Source: Entophlyctis helioformis
Lineage: Eukaryota; Chytridiomycota; Chytridiomycetes; Chytridiales; Chytriomycetaceae
Assembly (NCBI GenBank): GCA_025526915.1
Contig: JAHLKH010000117.1
Location: forward strand, 1 to 64,000
Length of the DNA stretch: 64,000 bases
Reading direction: 5' to 3'
Numbering within the stretch: the first letter of the stretch is position 1; each line of letters starts with the position of its first letter. The notes under the pieces are model-generated. The model was given only the letters and a program-made list of their open reading frames with translations. It ran no database searches and had not been told where the DNA came from. This document shows positions 43,777 to 56,753 of this stretch, one piece after another. The translations under genes and the position numbers were made by a program.

Positions 43777-45874
43777 TCATACCTTGCGCTTCTCTGCACA
43801 GATGGGACAGAACCACTTGCCCTTGACAGGATCTGTGAGGCCGACACATGTGTAGTGGAACCACTCGATCGAGCACTGGCATGGTCCACACGCGTATGGC
43901 AACGTGAGTTGCCAGCCCAGCTAGCCACCATTTGAGCAGATCGCCCGACAAGGCAATGACACTCACGTCGTCATTGTCGCACTGCAGGCACGCCGTTGAG
44001 CCCCCAGTTCAGACGAGTTGAGCGTTCGAGTCAATGTATGGTCGGTCAGCGACGGCCCGTTAGCAAACGGCCGGTAAAGCCGCAGAATGAAGATATGGCG
44101 ATAGCATCTTGCAAGGCGTTCACGCACCGCTTTGAACACACAAAGTTGCATCAAGTCAGTAACGGGGCGGAGCAGAATCTTCACAGCAAAAAGTCCAACC
44201 GACACGCTTGGCAGCACTTACCAATCATCTCGCCAAACGATACTTGCTTGCAGATGCAGTAGGTGGGCTCGTTGGGATCAATCTCCATGTCGACAGCAAA
44301 CTTGTCCTTGCCAATCTTGATCTCACTGGCAGAGTGCGTCAGCATGCACCAAGCAAACCCATGTCCGATCCAGCGCAGCTCTGGCCGCTTTCACTGCAAG
44401 CGCACTGCGCGTCCAGACCAGGATACCTTTTCTTGTTCTTCACCGTCGACTTTTTGTTTCCGCCATTGCCGCTGCCGCTGCCGTTTCCGTTGCCGCCGCC
44501 ATTGCCCATGCCGCCCTGGATGCTCATGGCCAGCCCAGAGGCAGCAGAGACGGAGGCGGCGGCATAGCCAACATCCATACCGGCGATCGGGGCAGCAGTG
44601 GCCACTCCAGCACCCATGCCACCGCTGCCTCCATTGGGATTGATGCTGCTGCTGTTGGCGCTGCCTGCTCCTCTGTATGCCGCTGCGGGTCTCTGTGGCG
44701 TGGGTGTGGGCGAGTCGCGGGTTGGGTCACGGTCGTCTTGGATGCGTTTCCCTGGATAAGAGGCATTGGAGTGTCAGCGGCAGCATTGGCACGGCACCCA
44801 GCAAGCACGAGAGCAAAGCAGCAGGGCTAACGTTTGGTCGGTGTGTCCGAGGCTGTGGTTTGGATAGTGGGCAAGCCATTCACGGAAAAGTCAGAGGGGC
44901 GATGCACGGGGATCTGGCATTGGGCCGAGTGAAGTGGGTACCTGTGACTTGCGAGCGACGGCCACCGCGCTGGGCGACAAGCTCGCGAGTCTTGTCGACA
45001 CGGATGGCCTTGATGTCTTCACGCGCGCCATATGCCGTAGCAGCCGACGACAGGATCTTGGGCCCGGTCATCTGCTCCTCTTCGTACTTTGCCAGATCCT
45101 CATCCAGCCGCCGAATGTGTCTGTCGACCTGCCCATCATCACAGCGGGCAACGTGCCGTGCTCGTCAGTCTGACGATCGACTGGCGAGGCAGCACACGAG
45201 CCACAGGAAGCAGCGCACCATGTCGTAGGTCTGCATGGCCAGAGCCACCTTGTCGTGGCCGTGCTTGAGGCAGCCCTTGAACAGCCCGGACAGCGCTTCC
45301 AGATGGGCGATTCGGTCCTGCCTTGACATGTTGCGCACGTCGTCCATAAAGGCCTGTGTCTCTGTGCGGACCCTGCTCATGGCATCTGCGGTGGCGTGAG
45401 TGGTGACGGGGATACTCGGGCATGCGGACAGCACGACGGGTCGCTCGGCAGTCCAGCGAGCCGACCTTGGGCCTGGGCATCCAGCTCGCGGATCTGTGCA
45501 GACCAGCGCCGGTCAGTGGGCAGGCAGACAGATGCAGGCAGCAGCCACAGAGCCATGCGCACCAGCGTAAAGTTGCGGGCCAGTTCCAGGGGCAGCGACT
45601 CGAGGGCTGCACGGGCCGAGAGTCAGCCAGACGGTCAGTCAGCCAGACGGTCAGTCAGTCGGACGGTCAGCCAGCCAGACGGTCAGTCGGAAGTCCATGG
45701 GCGGTTCATGGCGGATGCACAACAACGCACTGTCCAGGTAGTCCTGAGGGGCGGCAGCCAGGCAGGTTGTTAGTCAGGTGGCCAGGCAGGTTGTTAGTCA
45801 GGCAGCCAAGTTGTTAGCCAGTGGCAGGCCACCAGCACGCAGCCGCCCACCTCGAGATACGACGTGGCCGCCAT
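43777..45874 (-). CDS. ING-family PHD-finger protein
   Basis: ING proteins read H3K4me3 and belong to histone acetyltransferase or deacetylase complexes. Exons on the minus strand: 45874-45851 (MAATSYLE), 45743-45731 (13-nt microexon, DYLD), from 45606 ([15 protein letters not shown]), near 45495 (IRELDAQAQ), near 45385-45195 ([20 protein letters not shown], then [20 protein letters not shown]) and near 45125-44950 ([19 protein letters not shown]). A Gly/Asn-rich linker follows. The PHD finger ends the protein: [42 protein letters not shown]. The N-terminal ING domain and C-terminal PHD are both complete. Closest in layout to ING4/5 and fungal Yng-type proteins. Confidence 0.9.
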
Positions 45875-47958
<2,084 letters not shown>

Positions 47959-48309
47959 GAAGGCCAAGTGCGTTGAGTAATCACCTGCGCCGCCTTCCCA
48001 TGGAATGCCCGTGCTGTGCTTTTTGCTGTGCTGACAATGCCCCCCTTGTGTGACAGATCCCAGGCCCGTCTATACATGCCCCATCCCTCGCAGCCATGCC
48101 GCTTCGTGCCATTTCCGCGCACTCTCTCTCGTCCCGCTCCACCCGCTCCACCCATCTCCAGCCCAGCTTACCTTTGATCGCCGTGTCTGCGCCATGCCCA
48201 CAATATCTCTCCCCAAGCCCTCAATGAAGATCCATTCTCAGCAGCATTCCAGGAGTTGCATGGAAGCAGTGCTTCGTTGTGTGCCATGGCTGCGGCTGTT
48301 GATGGATCT
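47959..48309. other. Intergenic region before ClpP
   Basis: Probably the Rab 3' UTR and distal ClpP promoter. No repeat or coding signal recognised before module D. Confidence 0.35.
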
Positions 48310-48397
48310 GTCTCTGCTTGGCGCACTCGTCAGACGGCCAGCCATCCAGCCACTTTTTGCATCGCTTCATCGCTTCATCCCGATCAACCTAACAGCC
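48310..48397 (+). promoter_or_regulatory. Fanzor-related module D, 5' of ClpP
   Basis: The 23 nt at 48342-48364 (CCATCCAGCCACTTTTTGCA then TCG) are identical to module C (41071-41049, minus). The block CCCGATCAACCTAACAG at 48379-48395 matches the Fanzor right-end block at 19856-19872 with one mismatch in the core. It ends directly at the candidate ClpP start codon and has the same orientation as the other modules. Confidence 0.6.
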
Positions 48398-49789
48398 ATG
48401 GCCTCATCTCCGTTCAAGCTTGCTCACACGCTGGTTGGTGCAGCGCTGCAGGCCTGTCTGCGCGGCTTGGTTGGCTGACCGTGCTGCATGCTGCGCTTGG
48501 TGCGGCCACCTGCACACAGCTGCCTCTGTCTAGACGCCTCTCGCTGCTGCCGTCCGCGCAGGTCCCATCCATCGCTGCTGCCCGCTGTTTCTCTGGTCTG
48601 GCTCGGCACCAGCCAACCTCGTCGACCCCAAAGTCCCTTGGAATCCCATATGTGATAGAGTCTTCGGTAGGCGTCTGCTCTCTCAAGCGGCCCGCTCAAC
48701 AGCCGCCTTGCCCGCCGCTCCTCTGACCCCCGCTTGCCCTCCCACCTTTTGCCGTCCTGCAGCCCAAGGGCGAGCGTGTCTTTGACATCTTCTCGCGGCT
48801 CCTCAAGGAACGCATCGTGATGCTCAACGGTGAGGTCGACGACACCGTGTCGGCGGTGATCGTGGCCCAGCTCCTCTTTCTCGAGGCAGAGAACCCCGAG
48901 AAACCCATCTCCTTTTACATCAACTCGCCCGGTGGCAGTGTCACGGCCGGCATGGTAAGGCAGCCGCCGTGAGGATCTGCAGCATGCCTGATCGTTTGGC
49001 TGACCATCCTGCGCTATGGACATGCATGCCTTGCCATCACAGGCCATCTATGACACGGTAAGCACGCCTTGCGCATTCCTCGCTGCCCACTTGTTCCTTC
49101 TCTGCTTGCTCAGACAACTGACGACGACCCGCCTCGCATGCACCTTCCGGCATGCACCTGCTGCAAACACAGATGCAGGTGAGACGGCCAATACACGTGC
49201 CATGGCCGTGATGACAGATCATGACCGATCCCGTGCCCGTACTCACCCAATGGATGCGTTGTTGTCGGCCGCCTCTCCAGTACATCCAAAGCCCCGTGTC
49301 GACCGTGTGCATTGGACAGGCCTGCTCGATGGGATCGCTGCTCCTCACTGCCGGCGAGCCTGGACAGCGTTCTGTTCTGCCTAATGCGCGTGTCATGATC
49401 CACCAGCCAAGGTGAATGGGCTTGCTACGGACAGATGCCCTTGCTGCAAGTAGCGATCGGCTTACACGATGCGCTGTGTTGCCAGTGGTGGCGCGGCTGG
49501 CCAAGCGTCCGACATTGCCATTCACGCCAAGGAGATTCTGGACATCCGCGAGCGTCTCAACCGTCTGTATGTCGGCCACACTGGCCAGAACATTGATGTC
49601 ATTGGTAAGCCACTGGATCGCTGCAGGGAAGCGCATGTTGATGGACAGCGACTGACTGGCCACGGCACGATCGCAGAACGGTGCATGGAGCGTGACCACT
49701 TTATGAGTGCCACACAGGCTGTCGCATTTGGCCTGGTCGACCGTGTGCTCGAAAAGCGGCCTCCTGCCCTTTCTTCTTCTCCGAAATGA
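48398..49789 (+). CDS. CLPP: Mitochondrial ATP-dependent Clp protease proteolytic subunit
   Basis: ClpP is the serine peptidase barrel of the mitochondrial ClpXP protease. Mapped exons: one ending 48666 ([10 protein letters not shown]), 48763-48954 ([32 protein letters not shown]), 49043-49057 (AIYDT, 15 nt), 49173-49178 (MQ, 6 nt), 49281-49411 ([26 protein letters not shown]), 49486-49604 ([17 protein letters not shown]) and 49677-49789 ([24 protein letters not shown]). The catalytic Ser (in QACSMGS) and His (in MIHQP) are visible, and the Asp is expected in FGLVDRV/HTGQ..ID. The N-terminus is Arg/Ser/Ala-rich, as expected of a mitochondrial presequence. The start at 48398 needs an unresolved first intron. 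Confidence 0.92.
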
Positions 49790-49921
49790 AGAGATGTATG
49801 ACCGACGTTGATGGTGCAGCGATCGACTCTGGCAAGGCATCCATCGGCTTGCCTCATCATACCGCCTGCTGCCGTTTGTCTTCAAAGAATTTATCGTCGA
49901 TCTCGCCAACCCGTTCGAAAT

Positions 49922-51245
49922 ATGTCAATCGAGATCACTTGGCCGTACGGCGGACAGCAGGTGTGTGACTGTGTGGATCATGGTTTTGGCCGCTGTGCTT
50001 CCCGGCAGACAACAGGCAGGCCGTGCTGAGCAGGGGCTGTGCCGCTGCTGCCCATCTCCGGCGCTTGCCTGCCAGCGTCTTCACTGCTTGGCAATCACAT
50101 CGCATCGCATCTCTCAGCAGCCTCGATTAACGTCAGCTGTGTTTGCCTGCAGGTCATTGTTACTGGCGAGTTTGACGACTGGAAGCAGTCTGCCGCTGCC
50201 ACCAAGGTGTGTTGCAGGCCTTGCCCGATTGCGCTGCTCTGTTGTTGCTCTTGCTCTTGCTCTTGCGGCGGCTGCTGCTCGACTCCACCCTGGCTTGGCC
50301 CATCCATCTCACAATCTCACGGGCATCGGCTTGACGTGATGGCAGGGAGACGACGGCATCTTCCGGGTGCTGATCAAGCCGCCCAGTGGCCTTGCCGAGC
50401 TTGTCTTCAAGTTTGTCGTTGACGGCGAGTGGCGGACGTCGCCCGACTTTGCCGTCCTGACGGACGCTCTCGGCAACGCCAACAACTGGGTCGCTGTTGA
50501 GCTCGGTAAGTCGGATTACTGGCGTTGGTGGGCTCATGGTTTGGCGCTGATCGGGATTGGACGGCATAGCATCACCAGTATCGGTCCAGGAGGCAGCGCA
50601 GGCTGGAGAGCCGCTGCCGCTCAAGGAAGAGGCTCAGCAGGCGCAGCAGGATGCCGTCGAGGCTGCGGAAGAAGTCAAGGCTGTCGTCGAAAGCGTGCAG
50701 ATCCAGCAGCAGCCACCATCCGTCCTCGCCCAGTCTGCCACGCTCATCTCGAGCGTGACTGTCGACCAGGCCACCGAAGACAAGCTCGACATCCAGCCCG
50801 CCCCTGTGGCCGCACAGACGGTCGAGGCTGTCCAAGATGAGATCGCCAACATCAAGATCAGCGGTTTCGCCAGCAAGGCCCCGAGCAAGGCGGTTGAGGA
50901 TCTCAACACCAAGGCTCCAAAGACTGCCCAGAACGCCATCGATGCGATCAATGCAAGCAGCATGGCTACCCTCATGCCCGACGAGTCTGTCCCCCAAAGC
51001 GCCGTGTCTGCAGCCGATGCGGTTTCCGGCGGCACGCTTGGCCGCTCCAAGTCTAAGGCAAAGAAGAGACGCAGCATCGCCGACATGGTATGTTCACAAT
51101 CTCCACTCGCATTATGCTGCTGGGGCATCTCCACTGACAGCTGCTGGATGCGACCTTGCCTGGCAATGCGCTGCAATGCATGCAGTTCAAGGGCATCTTC
51201 TCCAAGAAGCCGTCCGCATCGGCAGCAGCGTCGTCGTCCACCTGA
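49922..51245 (+). CDS. CBM48 glycogen-binding-domain protein (Crp1/Mdg1-like)
   Basis: Exons 49922-49960, 50153-50206, 50346-50505, 50570-51087 and 51186-51245 give 276 residues with phases consistent. The N-terminal 85 residues form a CBM48/AMPK-beta-type glycogen-binding module: IEITWPYGGQQVIVTGEFDD, WKQS, GIFRVLIKPP, ELVFKFVVDGEWRTSPDFAV and NNWVAVEL. The rest is acidic and Ala/Val-rich, and ends in a basic cluster (GRSKSKAKKRRSIAD) and FKGIFSKKPS. Yeast Crp1 and Mdg1 have the same layout. A role at glycogen or a DNA structure cannot be decided from sequence. It is tandem with ClpP, 133 bp apart. Confidence 0.8.
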
Positions 51246-51402
51246 TCAGCGCCAACTTTCTGTAATCCACTCTATGCCCCAACTCTGTCGCAGCCAAGCG
51301 ATTCTCTTTCTCTTGGTCTGCACAAGTCTCGACCTGTCTCTCTCGACCTGTGAGCCGAAAGCCCAATAAAACCGTCTTCGACGCGTTTGTCCCGCCAACG
51401 AC

Positions 51403-53895
51403 ATGGACTGCCCTCACTTTAAAGCCGCCGTCTTTCAGCCTACTGTCGTTGAAAGCGTGCTGCTCTCCCACGTTGGCGAAGTGGAGAGCACTCTATCCTG
51501 CCATGGATGTGACCAGTCCACCGCGAGCCGATGGATATGCCTTGCATGCGGCGAGGTCAACTGCGGACGGCAAGCAGCCCCTTGCCTCCCGTCACGATTC
51601 TGCAGCACAGCACTCATTTCGGCTCACATGCAGGTTCGTCAAGGCCCATGCCCTCGCACATTACCAAGAATCCACTCACCCGGTTGCTCTTGATCTCGAC
51701 AGCCGCGCATGTCACTGGTAAGTGGCCCAAGCGGTCATGCCATACCGCATGCATGTCGCCTGACACGACGACATGTCTACTGTGCCATCTTGAATCTGCT
51801 GCCTGCAGCTACACTTGCGACGAGTACATTCATGCAGGTGCGCTCGAATCTGCTCTGGACGATCTCCGCGTACGCGTTGCGGCCCTTGTCTCGCCAGAAG
51901 ATGCCTCGTCCACTCTGTGAGCCTTGCTTGGCATGCCTCTCCGCTGCCGGAGCTGCCAATGCTTCACAATGGCTGATCCAGCCGCACATCAATCTGCAAC
52001 ATGTCCAATCAGGAAACAACGTGGTGGACGCCAAAAGTACAAGAACATGACCGGCTTGGGCAATCTGGGTACGTCCACACGGATATCGCTTCGAAATGTG
52101 CCCACATTGGCTGATCACATGCATGCGGGTCGGTCGGAGCAGGAAACACCTGCTTCATGAATGTTGTGCTGCAGACACTTTGGTGCGTCCGCCATGCTCA
52201 AGCAGAACGACTGTCTGCACGTGTTGCCTGCTGAGTTGGCATCCGCGTCGATATGTGTCTGCAGCCACACGGAAATTCTCAAACAGCACTACCTTCAGCC
52301 TCTGATCTCTCCCGTATCGTCGTCGGCTCCAGCACTGCCTGCAGACACGCTTGCTGTTGGACGTACGACGCGGCAGTCAGCAGCCAAGCAAAACGACATG
52401 TATACCTCGAGTTGAGATGCGATCGATTGTTTCTGCAGATCGTGCCATTGACAACCATTGCACTGGACCTAGATTCATCTGGGGCGAGTTTTGCAAGATT
52501 GCTGAGGACATGTGGCAGACGTCGTTGCATACTCTTGTCCCAGAAGCGCTTCTGCAAGCCATTTGGAAAGTCGTTCCCGCGGTATGTTGTCTATGCTGCC
52601 CAGAATCCATCGCATGCCGAGCTGACTGCTGGCCATTTTCAAAGTTTCGTGGCTATCAGCAGCAGGTAAACAGCCCAAGAACGCACCGTGTCAGCCGTTG
52701 GCCGCTATTCATCCTTCCATGGCACCGCCTTGTACACGTACAGGATGCGCAAGAGTTTCTGCGGTATCTGCTCGATCGGATGCAAACGGAGCTATCCAAG
52801 AGAAAGGGGCGGACGGTGGTCATGCAGGCCTTCCAGGGATCTCTCTACAACAAAGTACGAGCGGCCTGTCGCGCACTGCTCAAACAAAACGGTTGGTTTC
52901 TGGCCAACTGACTTGCCGGCAACTCATCACCGCAGGTCACGTGCTTGGAGTGTTCCAAGGTTTCCATCAAAACAGACCCGTTCCTTGATCTCTCTCTGCC
53001 GATCCCGGAAAAGTACCTTGGGAAAGGCGGCATGTGCACACTGGAAGGTTGGCATGCTTTGACGACTTGAACGGACGAGCACCGTGCGGTTTGGCCTGAC
53101 GGCATGGTGGATCTGACGATTTCCGGCAGACTGTTTGACGGCATTTACAGAAGTCGAGCAACTGACGGACGCCGAGGCGTACCACTGCGACACATGCAAT
53201 CAGATGCGTCCTGCAACCAAGCGACTGTGCATTCAGCGACTCCCGCATGTAAGAGATCCATTTTGTGTCTGTGGTCTGTGGCCAATCGAGCATCTTGCCA
53301 CCGAGACGGGTCAGTAACGGTGCCGATGCAGGTGCTGAGCTTCCATCTCAAGCGCTTCCGATACAATCGCCAGACGAGATGCAAGATTGACGCGTTTGTC
53401 AAGTTTCCACTGGTCGATCTGTCCATGGAGTCGTTCACCAGCAAGCCGACGGAATCGCACTCCACCTGTTCCAACAGCAAGGAGTATGTCTATGACCTGT
53501 ACAGTGTCATTGTGCATCACGGCTCGTCAGGTGCGGGCCATTACATCTGCTTTGTGTGGAACCCGAGCCTTGCGGCGTGGTTTGAGGTGAACGACGGGAG
53601 CGTGCGCCAGGTTGGGCAGGATGTTGTGGAGGAGCAGCAGGCGTACATGCTGTTTTACAACCGACGGTGGCGTCAAAGCGGCAGCAGCAACAGTGGCAGC
53701 AGCAACGGCGGCACGAGCGTGGGCGAGAGATCGCCATCAGCCAGCATGCTGACTCCACCGCCGGCTCCACCGCCAGCCCAACACGGCCGGATCACACGCA
53801 ACAGCGTCAAGCGGGGCACGGCAGAGACGGTGGATCCAGCAAGTCAAGCCATGGCGGACAGCGATGCTGAGTCGAAGCGGATGCGATCGGAATAA
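51403..53895 (+). CDS. USP3-like ubiquitin-specific protease
   Basis: USP3-type enzymes remove ubiquitin from histones H2A/H2B. An N-terminal UBP zinc finger (MDCPHFKAAVF, LSCHGCDQSTASRWICLACG, NCGRFVKAHALAHYQESTHP) is followed by the USP fold: catalytic Cys box GLGNLGNTCFMNVVLQTLW (near 52060-52190), FRGYQQQDAQEFLRYLLDRM, YNKVTCLECSKVSIKTDPFL, CDTCNQM, VLSFHLKRFRYNRQTRCKID and catalytic His box GSSGAGHYICFVWN. The C-terminus is Ser/Gly-rich and basic, with stop at 53895. The first exons are 51403-51569 and 51634-51717; the intron between them has a GC donor (GCAAGC at 51570). The layout fits USP3 better than USP22, whose zinc finger and QQDAQEF context differ. Internal exons between 52190 and 52640 are approximate. 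Confidence 0.88.
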
Positions 53896-54008
53896 ACACC
53901 GAGTTCGCTAACAAACGAAATGTACAGCGGCGTGAGTGCTGCCACACACGAGGCTTGCCAGATACACCGTGGACGTTGGAGCAGAGTGTACTGACCACGG
54001 CATCTGCA

Positions 54009-54250
54009 TGGTGGCGGAACCCTGCAACGCCCAGGACTGGGTGTGTGCGACGTGCAGGCACCTCAACTGGTCGCAGCAGCCGGCGTGTGTCCAGGTTCGT
54101 CGTTCAACGTTGCAGGTCCTATGTGGGCCGCTGGATGGACGGCTGGACCGCTGGATGGCTCGACGACTGACTGGCCTGTGCAGTGCAACACACCTAGGAC
54201 AGGCCATCAGGCCAGCACAACGGCCATGCCCATTCCGACAGAGCGGCCAT
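54009..54250 (+). CDS. RanBP2-type zinc finger exons, probably the 5' part of the HMG gene
   Basis: From an ATG at 54009 the sequence encodes DWVCATCRHLNWSQQPACVQ and, after an intron (54064-54180), CNTPRTGHQ. This is a complete W-x-C-x2-C-x3-NW-x6-C-x2-C RanBP2 zinc finger. Beyond that the frame stays open to 54507 but is displaced by one from the HMG-protein frame that opens at 54278. Either this is a separate small gene, or it is the N-terminus of the HMG protein with an unresolved intron or indel near 54200-54280. RanBP2 fingers bind ubiquitin or single-stranded RNA. Confidence 0.5.
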
Positions 54251-54277
54251 CTCCCACTATGCGGCCCCCCTCAGGCC

Positions 54278-56251
54278 ATGGCGTCCATGCCGCCATCGTC
54301 GTCGCGCTCGGATACCCACACGTCGCCTGTTGCAGCGTACTCGTTTCCACACAACCATGGACACGGACAACAGGGAGCGCCGTCTGGCCAGCCCATGGCC
54401 CCTGCTGCTGCCCACCAGGCTCCAGCAACCTACTACCACGACGGCCATGTCCACGATCGCAATCCACACGATATCCCAGCCCATATGCAGGCACCAACCG
54501 GCAGTAGCATGCCTCTGCATCCAATCCAAGCGATGCAGCACATCCAGCAGACGCCATACCAGCCACATCCAGCACACTCGCACTACCACCCGCATCCACA
54601 CCAGCAGCAGCAGCAGCAGCAGCAACGACAATCGCACGAATCGTATAATGGCCACTACTTGCAAGCACAGCCAGATCTGCATCAGGCTCCTCATCACGGA
54701 TCAGATCCACACACAATGGACACGCGGGCCTTTCCAGCCATCGGCTCTGCCCATCAGGCTGACTATCAGCCGCCATCCACCGCACACCAGCACCATGGAC
54801 CGTCCCACAGCGTACCTCACGCACGAGCACCGACACCGACCCTCTCTGTCGGCCATCCCCCAGACACACCCGCGTCTGTCCATACACCGCCATCCGACGC
54901 TCATTCAACATCGATCGGCGCGCCAGTAGACGACCAGCAGCCAGCACCCCCACGAAAGACGATGCCTGCGCCACAGCCAGCACATCCGCCTCCTCAGCCG
55001 GCCAATCGCGCTCCTCCGTCCTCCGCGCTGCCGTCTGCCACGCCATTCAGACTGCCAAGCCAACTGGTCGAGCCTCGCAGCAATGCTATGCGGCCCAACA
55101 CACCCGACATGGACCAAAGCAGATACAAGCGCAAGTATGCAAGCCTGAAAAAGCAGCACCACAGCGTCGAGCAGCAGATCCGCAAAATGGAAAAGGCACT
55201 CGCCAAGACCAAGCTCAAAGTCGCTCGCTCCAAGTTTGAGAGGCGGCTACTGCTCCAGATGCTCGTGTCACAGGACGGCAAACAGGCAGATGGCAATACG
55301 CTGCAGGCACGCGAGCATAGCACTGCAGCCAGCTCAGAGTCAGAGGGCGGCATGTCTCTGTCGGACGATGGCGAAGGAATCCCAGAAGAAGACGAAGAGG
55401 ACGAAGAGGACGCGGATGCCGAGGGAGCCGAGGACCGGCTCGTGGCGACTCCTGCCAAGCCACGGCGGCAGAGACGCAAGCGGCCCAAAGTCGTCGATCC
55501 CAACGCCCCGAGACGGCCCGCCAATGCGTTCATGCTGTTCTGTGACATGCAGCGCGACAAGCTCAAGGAAGAGCGCAAAGAGTTGCAAAAGAGTATGCCC
55601 GGCAGCGAGCAAGAGGTGGCACTCAGCAACATCACCAAAGCGCTTGGCCAGCGCTGGCGGAGCCTGTCGGACGTGGAGCGCAAGATGTACCAGGACCTAT
55701 TCAAGGAGCAGGTCAAGCAGTACGATCGTGAGCTGTCCGACTATTTCCGGTCGAACCCACAGGTGACGTACTCGGACATGGTCGAGTCCACGTCGCTGCT
55801 GCCCGACCTTGCCGACGACCCGCACGCACCCAAGAAGCCCGCCAATGTGTTTTTTGTGTTTTGCGAGATGGAGCGTGATCTCCTCAAGGAGCAGCGACGC
55901 AAGCTCAAGGAGGCCATGCCCGGCAGCGAAGAGGAGGCCGGTCTGTCCAACATCACCAAAGCGCTGGGCGTCAAGTGGCGTGCTCTGACGGACGACGAGC
56001 GGAAAGTGTACTATGACAAGTTTCGCGAGCAGCTGGCGATTTACACGCGGTATGTCGAGCAGAAGATGTCGATCCAGTCGAACGGCAATGGCCATGCTGG
56101 AGCGGGGTCGGCAAGTCTGGCAGGATCTGCTGGCTTTGGCGAAGGTGCGGATGCTGGTGTGGGTGTCGGTGCGGGAGAGAGAGAGGCAACTGGGCAGCAG
56201 CAGCAGCCGTTCCGGGGGATGAGGCGGTCGATGTCCTTGACGACGAAATGA
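54278..56251 (+). CDS. Tandem HMG-box protein, Nhp10/INO80F-like
   Basis: A single open frame from 54278 holds a long His/Pro/Gln-rich N-terminus, then a helical segment RYKRKYASLKKQHHSVEQQI and KMEKALAKTKLKVARSKFER. This resembles the conserved helix of INO80 subunits TFPT/INO80F and yeast Nhp10. An acidic run (EEDEEDEEDADAE) and a basic patch (PRRQRRKRPKVVD) lead to two HMG boxes: APRRPANAFMLFCDMQRDKL and APKKPANVFFVFCEMERDLL. The frame stops at 56251, but an acidic tail (VLDDEMMPVVTDSPLEAGGE to the stop at 56601) continues in another frame starting at a CAG run near 56197. HMG boxes bend DNA; an INO80 role is inference. Confidence 0.78.
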   Translation: MASMPPSSSRSDTHTSPVAAYSFPHNHGHGQQGAPSGQPMAPAAAHQAPATYYHDGHVHDRNPHDIPAHMQAPTGSSMPLHPIQAMQHIQQTPYQPHPAHSHYHPHPHQQQQQQQQRQSHESYNGHYLQAQPDLHQAPHHGSDPHTMDTRAFPAIGSAHQADYQPPSTAHQHHGPSHSVPHARAPTPTLSVGHPPDTPASVHTPPSDAHSTSIGAPVDDQQPAPPRKTMPAPQPAHPPPQPANRAPPSSALPSATPFRLPSQLVEPRSNAMRPNTPDMDQSRYKRKYASLKKQHHSVEQQIRKMEKALAKTKLKVARSKFERRLLLQMLVSQDGKQADGNTLQAREHSTAASSESEGGMSLSDDGEGIPEEDEEDEEDADAEGAEDRLVATPAKPRRQRRKRPKVVDPNAPRRPANAFMLFCDMQRDKLKEERKELQKSMPGSEQEVALSNITKALGQRWRSLSDVERKMYQDLFKEQVKQYDRELSDYFRSNPQVTYSDMVESTSLLPDLADDPHAPKKPANVFFVFCEMERDLLKEQRRKLKEAMPGSEEEAGLSNITKALGVKWRALTDDERKVYYDKFREQLAIYTRYVEQKMSIQSNGNGHAGAGSASLAGSAGFGEGADAGVGVGAGEREATGQQQQPFRGMRRSMSLTTK

Positions 56252-56753
56252 TGCCGGTTGTGACGGATTCGCCGCTTGAGGCGGGAGGCGAGCCAGCAGA
56301 GGAAGGAGGGGCCTATGACGAGACAGCGGCAATAGAGGCGGTGAACGCCAATGCCAACGACTATAATCATGGCACTAGTAGCAGCAGCAGTAGTAGCAGC
56401 AGCATTGCAGGAGATCTAGGGTTGATGGACGGTGGCGACGGGCTGGACGATGTGCTTGATGATGCATTGGACGACGTGAACAAGACGTCAGGAATGGGAC
56501 TGCACGAGCTGGACGGTGCGCAGGCGGCCGTTGCTGTGCACCATCCCGACAACGACGAAGACGAAGAGCAGGTCGACGTGGATCTGGGCGACCTCGAATG
56601 AAACGTTCCCGCAAATCGCGAAACGTTAGTGCACTGCCATGGCTTGGTCGTTGGACACGGGCGAGACGGGGCGGCTGGCCGACTAACCCGAGCGCATCTG
56701 CTCCCTGCTTTCTCGGCATGCGTGTGCGTGTGTCTGCGTATGTGTGCAGCAGC

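Noticed and set aside
49281..49411. Bacterial contamination for the ClpP gene
   Set aside because: The gene is split by several spliceosomal introns and has a presequence-like N-terminus, so it is a nuclear-encoded mitochondrial gene.
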